Below are positions 35,421 to 44,612 of a stretch of DNA of 64,000 nt, piece after piece. The translations under genes and the position numbers were made by a program. Each line of letters starts with the position of its first letter. Position 1 is the stretch's first letter. Under the pieces are notes generated by a model. That model did not search any database. It was not told the origin of the DNA and worked only from the letters and a program-made list of their open reading frames with translations. This DNA comes from JANOXC01 sp031418215 (GTDB lineage Bacteria > Bacteroidota > Bacteroidia > AKYH767-A > OLB10), in the NCBI GenBank assembly GCA_031418215.1, contig JANOXC010000118.1, forward strand, positions 30,629 to 94,628, in the 5' to 3' direction.

Positions 35421-37292
35421 ATGATATATCCTGAGTACGATGTAATTGTTGTTGGAGCTGGTCACGCCGGATGTGAGGCTGCTGCTGCTGCTGCAAACAT
35501 GGGTTCAAAAGTTCTTTTGGTAACCATGAATATGCAGACCATAGCCCAGATGAGCTGCAATCCTGCCATGGGTGGTATTGCTAAAGGTCAGATTGTCAGG
35601 GAGATAGATGCTTTAGGTGGTTATTCCGGGATCATAAGCGATAAAAGCATGATTCAGTTCCGGATGCTGAACCGTTCAAAGGGACCAGCCATGTGGAGTC
35701 CTCGAACACAAAACGACAGGATGCTTTTTGCAACCGAATGGCGCAACATGCTGGAGCAAACGCCCAATATTGATTTTTGGCAGGATATGGTTTCGGGCCT
35801 GCTCATTAAAGATGGTCGGCTTTCGGGTGTTGTAACAGGAATGGGTGTTGAGTTCAAATCAAAAGCAGTTATCCTGACCAATGGCACCTTCTTAAACGGC
35901 CTTATACATATAGGTGAGAAAAAATTTGGTGGAGGACGCACAGGGGAAAAAGCAGCCACCGGTATTACCGAACAGCTTGTTGCTTTAGGATTTGAAAGCG
36001 GGCGCATGAAAACAGGAACACCTCCTCGTTTAGATGGACGTTCGTTGGATTACTCAAAAATGGAAGAACAAAAGGGTGATGAAGTGCCCGGTAAATTCTC
36101 TTTTGCCAATACGGAGATACTGAAAGAGCAAAAAAGCTGCTTTATTACCTATACCAATCAGGCCGTTCATGATGTGTTAAAAACAGGGTTTGAGCAAAGC
36201 CCGATGTTTACCGGAAGAATTCAAGGGATTGGCCCAAGATATTGCCCTTCTATTGAAGATAAGATCAATCGTTTTGCCGAAAGAGATCGCCATCAGCTTT
36301 TTGTAGAGCCTGAGGGATGGAATACTGTGGAAATTTATCTAAATGGATTTTCTTCTTCTTTACCAGAAGAAGTTCAATACAAAGCCTTGCGTTTAATCCC
36401 CGGTTTGGAAAACTGCAAGATGTTTCGTCCTGGTTATGCAATTGAGTATGATTATTTCCCTCCAATGCAGCTGAACCACACTTTGGAAACCAAGCTTGTA
36501 GAAAACCTGTATTTCGCCGGACAAATTAATGGAACAACAGGCTATGAAGAGGCTGCTTGTCAAGGATTGATGGCCGGCATTAATGCCCATCGAAAAATAA
36601 ACGAGCTTGATCCGGTAATTTTAACTCGTTCTGATGCATATATAGGAGTATTGATAGACGACCTCATCACCAAGGGAACAGAAGAGCCTTATCGCATGTT
36701 TACCTCTCGTGCTGAGTTTCGCACTTTGTTGAGGCAAGATAATGCTGACCTGCGATTAACGCCGCTTGGGTATGAAATCGGTTTGGCTTCTAAAGATCGA
36801 TTTGATAATGTGGTGGTGAAGGAACAAAAAACCGTCAACATCATCGAATACTTAAAAAGAACGAGTATTACGCCGGAAGAAATCAATGATTGGCTTGTTT
36901 CACGTGAAACAGATCCAATCAATCAGCGTCAGCGGTTGAATCAATTACTACTTCGCCCACAAGTGTTTTTACAGGAAATGGTAAATGCAATTCCGTCACT
37001 GAAGACCGAATTTGAAAGAATGGAAGTTACAAATGAAATTCTGGAGCAGGTAGAGATACAGGTTAAGTATGAGAGCTATATTGAAAAGGAAAATGACATG
37101 GTAGAAAAGGTGTCAAGACTAGAAAATGTCCTCATCCACGATTTTGTTGATTATGCTAAGGTCTCTTCTTTATCCAATGAGGCCCGTCAAAAGCTCATCA
37201 AAGTAAGGCCCCGTACATTAGGTCAGGCGGCTAGAATTAGCGGAGTAAGTCCTTCTGATATTTCTGTGTTGCTGATTCATTTAAATCGGTAA
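35421..37292 (+). CDS. mnmG: tRNA uridine-5-carboxymethylaminomethyl modification enzyme MnmG (GidA)
   Basis: The 623-residue length is as usual. The FAD-binding DVIVVGAGHAGCEAAAAAAN is at the N-terminus. CNPAMGGIAKGQIVREIDAL and LNGLIHIGEKKFGGGRTGEK are GidA signatures, and GYEEAACQGLMAGINAHRK closes the FAD domain. The C-terminal helical domain binds MnmE (YAKVSSLSNEARQKLIKVRP). With MnmE it makes the wobble-U34 modification. The gene contains a perfect parS site at 36896-36911 (coding for LVSRET) and another directly after its stop. mnmG is frequently near oriC in bacteria. Confidence 0.97.
   Translation: MIYPEYDVIVVGAGHAGCEAAAAAANMGSKVLLVTMNMQTIAQMSCNPAMGGIAKGQIVREIDALGGYSGIISDKSMIQFRMLNRSKGPAMWSPRTQNDRMLFATEWRNMLEQTPNIDFWQDMVSGLLIKDGRLSGVVTGMGVEFKSKAVILTNGTFLNGLIHIGEKKFGGGRTGEKAATGITEQLVALGFESGRMKTGTPPRLDGRSLDYSKMEEQKGDEVPGKFSFANTEILKEQKSCFITYTNQAVHDVLKTGFEQSPMFTGRIQGIGPRYCPSIEDKINRFAERDRHQLFVEPEGWNTVEIYLNGFSSSLPEEVQYKALRLIPGLENCKMFRPGYAIEYDYFPPMQLNHTLETKLVENLYFAGQINGTTGYEEAACQGLMAGINAHRKINELDPVILTRSDAYIGVLIDDLITKGTEEPYRMFTSRAEFRTLLRQDNADLRLTPLGYEIGLASKDRFDNVVVKEQKTVNIIEYLKRTSITPEEINDWLVSRETDPINQRQRLNQLLLRPQVFLQEMVNAIPSLKTEFERMEVTNEILEQVEIQVKYESYIEKENDMVEKVSRLENVLIHDFVDYAKVSSLSNEARQKLIKVRPRTLGQAARISGVSPSDISVLLIHLNR
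36896..36911. promoter_or_regulatory. parS site 1, perfect consensus, inside mnmG
   Basis: TGTTTCACGTGAAACA is a perfect 16-bp palindrome identical to the canonical ParB-binding parS site. It lies in the reading frame of mnmG. Confidence 0.8.
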
Positions 37293-37308
37293 TGTTCCAC
37301 GTGAAACA
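37293..37308. promoter_or_regulatory. parS site 2
   Basis: TGTTCCACGTGAAACA differs from the perfect palindrome at one position that is degenerate in the bacterial consensus. It starts right after the mnmG stop codon. Confidence 0.8.
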
Positions 37309-37397
37309 AAAAGTTTTATCAGAATAGGGAATAAAACATGGTTGTTTTAATTTATTCTTATCTATGTGGGCCGATCTATCTAAATGTTAAATAGCAA

Positions 37398-37862
37398 ATG
37401 CTCATGAAATGGATAAATGCTCTTGGCTTAATTTTACAATTCTTGTCCTTCTGGTTGGCCGCGCCTGAGTTACTTGGGGAAACAACTTTGAAGCGTTTTG
37501 AAACTGGCTTACGCAAATTCATTGCGGCATTACCCGTTCTTGTTTTTACGTTAATCGCATTGGGATATGGGCTGTATTTTGGTATTTCGGGCACGTTAAA
37601 AGGAATTAGGGCTCGCCAGGAAGGTGTACCTGATCAGGATTTTTTACCTTTTATGTTAAGCATGGCAATTGCGACCATCTTATACTTTATCCTTGTTTTT
37701 AAGTATAAAAAGTTCATTAGCTGGATTGATTTGAAATATGCAAAACCCATTACCGAGGCGCTTATTAATAACAATCAGTCCCGGAAAAATGCATTAATAG
37801 TGGGAGCTATTATTTTTACCGTTGGTTTTTTAATGCAGCTTTTTGTGATTGTTTTGGATTAG
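37398..37862 (+). CDS. Small multi-pass membrane protein of unknown function
   Basis: The 154-residue protein has about four hydrophobic segments (near 6-24, 42-62, 83-101 and 132-153). Basic loops (TTLKRFETGLRKF, FKYKKFISW) set its topology. I recognise no family. It is flanked on both sides by parS sites (37293 and 37863), and the second begins one base after its stop codon. No promoter was recognised, so it may be read from mnmG. Confidence 0.6.
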   Translation: MLMKWINALGLILQFLSFWLAAPELLGETTLKRFETGLRKFIAALPVLVFTLIALGYGLYFGISGTLKGIRARQEGVPDQDFLPFMLSMAIATILYFILVFKYKKFISWIDLKYAKPITEALINNNQSRKNALIVGAIIFTVGFLMQLFVIVLD

Positions 37863-37878
37863 TGTTTCACGTGGAACG
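37863..37878. promoter_or_regulatory. parS site 3
   Basis: TGTTTCACGTGGAACG reads CGTTCCACGTGAAACA on the other strand, the consensus with one end mismatch. Confidence 0.7.
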
Positions 37879-37904
37879 TTTCTCCTTTTAACATGGGTCA
37901 GGAT

Positions 37905-38099
37905 ATTTCACCCCTAACGGGGTTTATTCATTAACTTCTATGCTTTATTACCAATCTTTTATCCCTAAGGGATTAAAAATAAAAAACTTTTTGCAACTGT
38001 CAATTGAGACTTCGCTGCCCTAAAATAAAAAATCCCATAGGGATAAAATATAGCTAATTCCCAACCAGCCAAATCCGTTAAAACCCCTTAGGGGTGGAA
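37905..38099. repeat. Large inverted repeat between parS sites 3 and 4
   Basis: Each arm has two nested palindromes: the outer is CACCCCTAACGGGGTTT (from 37909) facing AAACCCCTTAGGGGTGG (38081-38097), and the inner is TTTTATCCCTAAGGGATT (37957-37974) facing AATCCCATAGGGATAAAA (38031-38048). The spacing between outer and inner palindromes is about 32 nt in each arm. A central AT-rich stretch separates the arms. Confidence 0.7.
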
Positions 38100-38123
38100 T
38101 GAATTATTCAATGAAACGAATAA

Positions 38124-38139
38124 TGTTCCACGTGGAAAC
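38124..38139. promoter_or_regulatory. parS-like site 4
   Basis: TGTTCCACGTGGAAAC keeps the CCACGTGG core and most of the outer bases. It abuts the stop codon of the convergent gene at 38140. It is the weakest of the four. Confidence 0.6.
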
Positions 38140-39036
38140 TTAAGCCTCAATCCTCGCAAAAACACCTAGTGGCAATTTTATGTCGCTTGATGATGCTTTT
38201 AAGAAAAGCTCCCCGGTTTGTGTTTGCTTTGAAAAGTGCTTAAACTCTTGTTGCATGAAGTTCTCCAGGATAATAGAAGAAAACCCAAGGGAGTAGGTGT
38301 TTAAAACAAGAAAGAATTTTTCATCAGCCAGCTTGGCCACACCAGCTACCATTTCATTAATCATGTCTTCCATCTTCCACTTCTCGCCGTTGGTGCCATG
38401 TCCATAGGCCGGTGGATCTAAAATAATTCCGTGGTATTTATTTCCCCGACGTAATTCCCGCTTTACAAATGTCAATGCGTCTTCCACTAACCAACGAATG
38501 TCTGTAAGCCCGGATAATTCCATGTTCTCTTTCGCCCAGTTCACAACCTGCTTAATAGAATCTAGATGGGTGGTATCGGCCCCTGCGGCTTTCGCTGCTA
38601 AAGATGCCGCTCCGGTATAAGCGAATAAATTTAAAACCCTGGGCTGATCAATACCCATAGTTTTGATTTTCAGCACATTATTATAAATGAAATCCCAATT
38701 AACTGCCTGCTCGGGAAAGAGGCCCACATGCTTGAAAGATGTAAGCCCTAGCCTAAAACACAAATCGTGCTGATGCTTTCCTTGCTTCAGTGAATATTTC
38801 ATCTTCCACTGGTCTGGCATTTCTTTTAACTTATCCCAAGTTCCTGCAGAGCTTGATTTAGGAATAAACTCTACGTGCGCCTTCCGCCTCCATTCATTAA
38901 TTGTTTTTTCGGGAGACCAAACTGCCTGTGGCTCGGGACGAATAGTAATATACTTTCCGAACCGTTCCATCTTTAAAAAATCGCCACAGTCGATCAATTC
39001 ATAATCATCAAAGTGTTGTGGGTGAAGAAGCAGCAT
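38140..39036 (-). CDS. Class I SAM-dependent RNA methyltransferase (RlmI-like)
   Basis: The 298-residue protein has an N-terminal part with WSPEKTINEWRRKAH, then a Rossmann methyltransferase core: RVLNLFAYTGAASLAAKAAG is motif I, HLDSIKQVVNWAKENMELSG motifs II-III, and IILDPPAYGHGTNGEKW the catalytic D-P-P-x-Y/F motif IV. This follows the Methyltrans_SAM family of putative 23S rRNA cytosine/guanine methyltransferases. The PUA domain of Escherichia coli RlmI is absent. Its promoter overlaps that of the divergent gltX region. Confidence 0.85.
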   Translation of the reverse strand: MLLLHPQHFDDYELIDCGDFLKMERFGKYITIRPEPQAVWSPEKTINEWRRKAHVEFIPKSSSAGTWDKLKEMPDQWKMKYSLKQGKHQHDLCFRLGLTSFKHVGLFPEQAVNWDFIYNNVLKIKTMGIDQPRVLNLFAYTGAASLAAKAAGADTTHLDSIKQVVNWAKENMELSGLTDIRWLVEDALTFVKRELRRGNKYHGIILDPPAYGHGTNGEKWKMEDMINEMVAGVAKLADEKFFLVLNTYSLGFSSIILENFMQQEFKHFSKQTQTGELFLKASSSDIKLPLGVFARIEA

Positions 39037-39040
39037 TTGA

Positions 39041-39048
39041 CAAAAGTA
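39041..39048 (-). promoter_or_regulatory. -7 promoter box for the methyltransferase gene
   Basis: On the minus strand it reads TACTTTTG. Transcription should begin at or next to the ATG ending at 39036, so the mRNA would be leaderless. Confidence 0.45.
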
Positions 39049-39125
39049 ATAATCATTTCATGCAGCGGCATGTGCATGAAAAAATCCAACTCTTAATTCT
39101 ATCAGCATTATCTTTACCATATTCT

Positions 39126-40685
39126 ATGAACACAAAAAAAATCCGTACCCGTTTTGCACCAAGTCCTACGGGACCTCTTCACATGGGTGGTGTAAGAACC
39201 GCATTATATGCTTATCTCTTCGCTAAAAAAAATGGTGGTGATTTTGTCTTACGTATTGAAGATACCGATCAGAATAGGTATGTGCCCGGAGCAGAAGAAT
39301 ACATCATTGAATCACTAAACTGGTGTGGCATAACTCCTGACGAAGGCGTTGGTGTTGGCGGTAAACATGCGCCCTATCGTCAGAGTGAGCGTAAGGAATC
39401 GGGATTATATAAAAGGTATGCTGAGCAATTGATTGCATCAGGCGACGCCTATTATGCTTTTGATACAACAGAACAACTGGATGCAAAACGCAAGGATGCA
39501 GAAGCACAACACACTTCTTTTTTATACAGTGCTGCAACAAGACTGGGGTTGAATAATTCTTTGTCCTTAAAGGCAGAAGAAACAAAAACCTTAATTGACA
39601 GTGGTGCGCCGCATGTTATTCGCTTAAAGGTTCCTGCAGGAGATGATATTTCTTTTACCGACTTAATTCGCGGGGAAGTTTCATTCCAATCATCTTTAGT
39701 TGATGATAAAGTTTTATTGAAGTCAGACGGAATGCCAACCTATCACCTGGCGCATATTGTTGATGATATTGAAATGGAAATTACCCATGCCATCCGCGGT
39801 GAAGAGTGGCTCCCTTCTGCACCTGCTCATATTTATATATATAAAGTACTTGGGTTAATAGAAAAAATGCCGCAGTATGCACATCTTCCATTGTTATTAA
39901 AACCCGATGGCAATGGTAAGCTCAGTAAGCGCGATGGCGACCGCCTTGGTTTTCCTGTATTTCCTTTGGAATGGAAAGACCCAGCATCCGGAGAAGTTTC
40001 CAGTGGTTACCGCGAGAAAGGTTATTACTCGGAAGCGTTTATTAATATACTTGTTTTACTGGGCTGGAATGACGGAACAGAACGCGAGATCTTTTCGATG
40101 CATGATTTGATTCAGTCGTTTTCGCTGGGGCGCATCCATAAAGCAGGAGCGAAGTTTGATCCGGAGAAAGCAAAGTGGATTAACCAACAATATCTACGCT
40201 TGCAGAACGACGAAGCTGTTGCGGGGCGTTTTCTAAATGAACTAAAGACGAAAAATGAAATTCCTGCCTCCAGACTTACGCTCAAATATGTTACAGATTC
40301 AGTGCGCCTGATGAAAGAAAAAATTCATTTTGAAAATGAATTATGGAATACGGGAAGTTATTTATTTGTTGCGCCTAAGGTTTTGGATGAGCAAATACTC
40401 ATGAAAAAATGGAATGCAGAAGCAGAATCATTCTTTACCGAATTAATTAATATATATAAGTCTGCGCCTGTGTGGGCCTTGCCTCATCTTGAAAACACAT
40501 TTAAGGAGACCGCAACAAAAATGGGTATTAATCCGGGCGGCATGATGCAGTTGTTCCGCGTTATTGTAAGCGGTGTTGGCGCCGGTGTGGCATTGTTTGA
40601 TATGGTTGCCCTGCTTGGGGCGGAAGATGTTTGCCACCGTATAGAATTTGCGCTCGCAGAAATGAAAAAGAAGTCAATGGCCTGA
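39126..40685 (+). CDS. gltX: Glutamyl-tRNA synthetase
   Basis: From the ATG at 39126 the enzyme is 519 residues and begins MNTKKIRTRFAPSPTGPLHM. The HIGH signature is PSPTGPLHMGG and the KMSKS signature is KLSKRDGDRLGFPV. RGEEWLPSAPAHIYIYKVLG and LEDTDQNR-like IEDTDQNRYVPGAEE also match. The anticodon-binding helical domain occupies about 330-519. An upstream in-frame extension to 39018 overlaps the promoter zone and is unlikely. TATCTTTA at 39109-39116 is a plausible -7 box that gives a very short leader. Confidence 0.97.
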   Translation: MNTKKIRTRFAPSPTGPLHMGGVRTALYAYLFAKKNGGDFVLRIEDTDQNRYVPGAEEYIIESLNWCGITPDEGVGVGGKHAPYRQSERKESGLYKRYAEQLIASGDAYYAFDTTEQLDAKRKDAEAQHTSFLYSAATRLGLNNSLSLKAEETKTLIDSGAPHVIRLKVPAGDDISFTDLIRGEVSFQSSLVDDKVLLKSDGMPTYHLAHIVDDIEMEITHAIRGEEWLPSAPAHIYIYKVLGLIEKMPQYAHLPLLLKPDGNGKLSKRDGDRLGFPVFPLEWKDPASGEVSSGYREKGYYSEAFINILVLLGWNDGTEREIFSMHDLIQSFSLGRIHKAGAKFDPEKAKWINQQYLRLQNDEAVAGRFLNELKTKNEIPASRLTLKYVTDSVRLMKEKIHFENELWNTGSYLFVAPKVLDEQILMKKWNAEAESFFTELINIYKSAPVWALPHLENTFKETATKMGINPGGMMQLFRVIVSGVGAGVALFDMVALLGAEDVCHRIEFALAEMKKKSMA

Positions 40686-40711
40686 TTGGTTTAATATAAA
40701 TATTTTTTACT

Positions 40712-41068
40712 ATGAAAACTTCTATACTAAGCATTGAAGGAATTGAATGTTGGTCTTATCATGGTTGTATGCCGGAAGAAACTAAAATAGGCGGGCGATT
40801 TGCGGTTGATGTGGTTTTGGAAATGGATCTGCAAAAAGCGATTGAAAGCGATGATCTAACTCAGACAGCCGATTACAAAACAATACACGATCTTGTTCAT
40901 CAGGAAATGGCTTTGCCGTCTAAACTCATAGAGGCCGTTGCAGGAAGAATTTTAAAGCAGATGTCTGCCTCGTTTCTTGCTGCTATTCATATCACAGTGC
41001 GTGTTATTAAATTTAACCCTCCAGTGAATGGCCGAATAGAGCGGGCAGTGATCACATTAATGGTTTAA
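40712..41068 (+). CDS. folB: Dihydroneopterin aldolase
   Basis: The 118-residue protein is the usual length. It starts MKTSILSIEGIECWSYHGCM and has Y/H-G-x-x-x-E-E (YHGCMPEETKIG), the TADYKTIHDLVHQEM segment, LIEAVAGRI and a C-terminal K-F-N-P-P with the catalytic Lys. It makes 6-hydroxymethyl-dihydropterin in folate synthesis. It lies 26 bp after gltX, so it is probably co-transcribed. Confidence 0.95.
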   Translation: MKTSILSIEGIECWSYHGCMPEETKIGGRFAVDVVLEMDLQKAIESDDLTQTADYKTIHDLVHQEMALPSKLIEAVAGRILKQMSASFLAAIHITVRVIKFNPPVNGRIERAVITLMV

Positions 41069-41149
41069 CGGCTTGCTCTTTTTTGTTTTAATTCAGTCAC
41101 ATCAACCCGACAAGTATAAATACCTACTTTCGCTTAAACAATTTTACTA

Positions 41150-43510
41150 ATGCCTCCCCAAAAAAAGGAACAGGATTCCGCATTGAAAATACTTCCACAA
41201 GTTATTGTGAAGATTTTCAAGGCACACCCTTTTAAACATTACAACCATAAACAAGTACTGAAGAAGCTTCAGCAGGACCCTTTTGCGGAGTCCACAGAAA
41301 GTTTATTTGAAACGATTGACGAAGAAATAATTCGCAAAAAGGTGATCAGCAGCATTGAGGCGCTTGTTTTGTCAGGCGAGTTGATGGAAACAGAAATAGG
41401 AAAGTATAAGCTCTATCCTGTTGAGCAGTTCATCGTTGGTAAAATCGACATGACAAGCAGTGGTGCGGCCTATGTGATGAATGACGATTTTGAAGATGAT
41501 ATATATATATCGCGTCAAAACACTTTGAATGCATTACACGGAGATAAAGTAAAAGTGACCGTTTATGCACAGCGCAAGGGCAAAAGACAAGAAGGAGAAG
41601 TTGTTGAAGTGCTGGAACGTGCGAGAACAGAGTTCTCCGGAATTGTTCAGGTGTCGGGCAAATTTGCATTTCTTTCTTCAGAAGGACAAAGAAATGGCAT
41701 TGATATTTTTATTCCTTTATCTGCATTGAATGGGGCGCTCAATGGTGAAAAGGCCATTGCAAGAATTACCGATTGGCAACCGGATTCAAAAAATCCTGCA
41801 GGTGAAATCATTAAGGTGCTGGGTATGGCGGGTGATAATAATGCAGAGATGGATGCCATCTTGGTTGATTATGGATTTCCATTATCCTTTCCGGCTAAGG
41901 TGGAAAAAGAAGCGGAAGAAATTCCATATCAGATTGCTGCAGCAGAAATCAAGAAGCGCAAAGATTTTCGTAAAACAACAACCTTTACCATAGATCCGGC
42001 TGATGCAAAAGATTTTGATGATGCCCTTTCAATCAAAATTCTCGACAATGGTAACTATGAAATCGGAATTCATATTGCTGATGTTTCACATTATATAACG
42101 CCGGGTTCTGCATTAGATGAGGAAGGCCTTGAGCGCGCCACCTCCATTTATCTGGTTGACCGCGTTATTCCAATGTTGCCGGAAAAGCTTAGCAACCACG
42201 TTTGTTCTTTGCGTCCCGGAGAAGATAAATTGTGTTACAGTGCCGTTTTTGAAATCAACGCACAGGCGGAAGTCTTGAATGAGTGGTTTGGGCGCACCAT
42301 CATTCATTCTCAGCATCGTTTCTCTTATGAAGAAGCACAAACGGGAATTGAAACAAAAACGGGCCCCTTGAGTGATGAGTTGGCAATATTCCAGCATCTT
42401 GCGGTGCAACTGCGCAAGGAGCGTTTTAAGCTGGGTGCTATTACTTTTGAAAAAGTAGAGGTGAAATTCCGTTTGGATGAAAAAGGATATCCGCTCGATG
42501 TCTATATAAAGGAAAGTAAAGACAGTAATAAATTGATTGAAGAATTCATGCTGTTGGCCAATCGTAAAGTAGCAGAATTTATTGGTAAACACCATGCTAA
42601 ATACCCAACAGTAAAAAAGGGCGTAGTTGCGAAAGACCATGTAATTCTGCCTTTCGTTTATCGTGTTCACGACTCCCCGGTACAGGAACGCCTCATCAAC
42701 TTTGCCGCTTTTGCAGGAAAGTTTGGCTACCGTGTAAATATTAAATCAGAAAAAGAAATTGCACATTCGCTAAATACCCTCATGAAAGAAGTGCGGGGTA
42801 AAGCAGAACAGAATGTTTTGGAGCAACTCGCTATTCGTACCATGTCGAAGGCGATTTATACCACAGACAATATTGGCCACTATGGTTTGGCTTTTGATTT
42901 TTATACCCACTTTACTTCACCCATCAGAAGATATCCCGATGTAATGGTGCATCGTTTATTGGATCATTACATGAAGGGCGGAAAACCTGTTGATGAAGAG
43001 CAATTGCTTTTGCAATGTAAGCACAGCACCGATATGGAGATTAAGGCTTCAGAAGCGGAACGTGCTTCCATCAAATTTAAGCAAGTACAGTATTTATTGA
43101 AGCGGGAAGGAGAAATTTTTAACGGCCTCATTTCCGGCGTTACCGAATGGGGAATATATATTGAACTTGTGGAAAGCAAGTGCGAAGGTTTGATAAGGAT
43201 GCGTGATTTGCAGGATGATTATTATGAATTTGATGATAAGAATTATTGCATCACCGGACATAAAACACGAAAGAAATATCAACTGGGTGATGCGATAAAA
43301 GTTGTTTTAAAATCCGCCGACCTTCAAAAGAAGCAAATCGATTTTATGATTTACGATGAGTTTGCGCCGCCAAGAGCTGTGTTTAATAAATTGCGTGAAA
43401 CATCTTCGTTTAATAGTTCCAGGGGTTCGCGAGACGAAAAACGGGGTGGGTTTAGAGAGAAGAAGGCGGGTAGTAATTCCTTTAGTAAAAAGAAAAAGAG
43501 GAGAAGATAG
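41150..43510 (+). CDS. rnr: Ribonuclease R
   Basis: The protein is 786 residues. After a winged-helix-like N-terminus (KIFKAHPFKHYNHKQVLKKL), two cold-shock domains follow. The RNB catalytic domain has TIDPADAKDFDDALSI with the acidic Mg site, VDRVIPMLPEKLSNHVCSLR, EFMLLANRKVAEFI and HFTSPIRRYPDVMVHRLL. An S1 domain (EIFNGLISGVTEWGIYIELV) and a basic tail (SFSKKKKRRR) complete the usual RNase R layout. It degrades structured RNA from the 3-prime end. Confidence 0.97.
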   Translation: MPPQKKEQDSALKILPQVIVKIFKAHPFKHYNHKQVLKKLQQDPFAESTESLFETIDEEIIRKKVISSIEALVLSGELMETEIGKYKLYPVEQFIVGKIDMTSSGAAYVMNDDFEDDIYISRQNTLNALHGDKVKVTVYAQRKGKRQEGEVVEVLERARTEFSGIVQVSGKFAFLSSEGQRNGIDIFIPLSALNGALNGEKAIARITDWQPDSKNPAGEIIKVLGMAGDNNAEMDAILVDYGFPLSFPAKVEKEAEEIPYQIAAAEIKKRKDFRKTTTFTIDPADAKDFDDALSIKILDNGNYEIGIHIADVSHYITPGSALDEEGLERATSIYLVDRVIPMLPEKLSNHVCSLRPGEDKLCYSAVFEINAQAEVLNEWFGRTIIHSQHRFSYEEAQTGIETKTGPLSDELAIFQHLAVQLRKERFKLGAITFEKVEVKFRLDEKGYPLDVYIKESKDSNKLIEEFMLLANRKVAEFIGKHHAKYPTVKKGVVAKDHVILPFVYRVHDSPVQERLINFAAFAGKFGYRVNIKSEKEIAHSLNTLMKEVRGKAEQNVLEQLAIRTMSKAIYTTDNIGHYGLAFDFYTHFTSPIRRYPDVMVHRLLDHYMKGGKPVDEEQLLLQCKHSTDMEIKASEAERASIKFKQVQYLLKREGEIFNGLISGVTEWGIYIELVESKCEGLIRMRDLQDDYYEFDDKNYCITGHKTRKKYQLGDAIKVVLKSADLQKKQIDFMIYDEFAPPRAVFNKLRETSSFNSSRGSRDEKRGGFREKKAGSNSFSKKKKRRR

Positions 43511-43513
43511 ATT

Positions 43514-44548
43514 TTATACTTTTAAAAAGCCATTGGCGCGCAATCGTTCATAAGGTGGCATAGCATCTAATTGAGTAGTCGTTCTTCTTCCGTTGATTTG
43601 CTTGCGCAATTGCTTTTTAATTTCTGAAAAACGATAGGATGCCAATGTTGTAAATTTCTTTAATAATCCGCCAATACTTTTAATTTCACTTAATAAATAA
43701 TGCTGATTTTCAATTTCAAAAAAACGTTTGCAGATATATTCAATAAGCATTATATCTTCCGGTTTCATTGCCGTTTTCCACTTTCCAAAATTATCTTTCA
43801 AAAAAGGTCTTGAGAGATTTCCTTTCCAAACCTCTTCTTCTGATGAAACCTTCTGTGAACTCTTATGAAAATCCAACATCGTCTCTTCAAAATTTATATC
43901 AAGACATTTGCAAACATTACGAATAACCTTCTCGGGGCTTAAAATCAAATCCTCATAATAGATCTTTAAATACCTGTTCTCATATAAATGCGCAAACCGT
44001 TTTGATTGCAGATAGCTTTCCATAAACTGCTTTGCTATTTGAGTCAGCGGAAAATCAAAGCTCTTAGTGTATTCCGCATTCATAGTCGACATTACTACAT
44101 CTCGTGGGTCACGCACAATATGCAAAATGTTACAACCCGGAAAATCAACATTTAATTTTTTAAGGTACCAGATATTAATAGGGCAGCCATCAACAAGTAC
44201 CTCCTTACTTGTCCCGGATGCATATTGCTGCATAAACAATTTGAACAGAGTTAATGGATGAGCAACATCTGGAAGATTCCTTACAATTTCTTCGGGATCA
44301 ATTCCGAGTCGGTGAATCCATTTGTCTTTTCGTAATAATTCTATAAGTTGCTTTTGATCGCTGAATTTCCTCTCAAAGTGTGAAGTAGGGGCATATACAT
44401 AAGTCTCGAGGATATGTGATTCCGGCGGTGATACACATTGACTGTGTTCATTTAAAATGGCCTGCAACAAACTTGTTCCTGAACGTGGAGCGCCTCCAAT
44501 GAAAGCCCATTTCTTGATTTCCTGCTTTTTAAATGCTATTGGCTTCAT
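43514..44548 (-). CDS. Sulfotransferase family protein
   Basis: The 344-residue protein starts near WAFIGGAPRSGTSLLQAILN, the 5-prime phosphosulfate-binding loop of PAPS-dependent sulfotransferases. ILHIVRDPRDVVMSTMNAEY is the 3-prime phosphate-binding segment. A catalytic His or Glu could be in NEHSQCVSPPESHI. The C-terminal basic region is typical of this subgroup. The acceptor is unknown; being a few kb from the polysaccharide operon, a glycan is possible. It converges with rnr (3 bp apart). Confidence 0.88.
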   Translation of the reverse strand: MKPIAFKKQEIKKWAFIGGAPRSGTSLLQAILNEHSQCVSPPESHILETYVYAPTSHFERKFSDQKQLIELLRKDKWIHRLGIDPEEIVRNLPDVAHPLTLFKLFMQQYASGTSKEVLVDGCPINIWYLKKLNVDFPGCNILHIVRDPRDVVMSTMNAEYTKSFDFPLTQIAKQFMESYLQSKRFAHLYENRYLKIYYEDLILSPEKVIRNVCKCLDINFEETMLDFHKSSQKVSSEEEVWKGNLSRPFLKDNFGKWKTAMKPEDIMLIEYICKRFFEIENQHYLLSEIKSIGGLLKKFTTLASYRFSEIKKQLRKQINGRRTTTQLDAMPPYERLRANGFLKV

Positions 44549-44612
44549 GTTTACATAAAGTAAAAATCAGCCTTTCTTGCCATTGCCTTTTGCGGATAAA
44601 ATTATATATATA

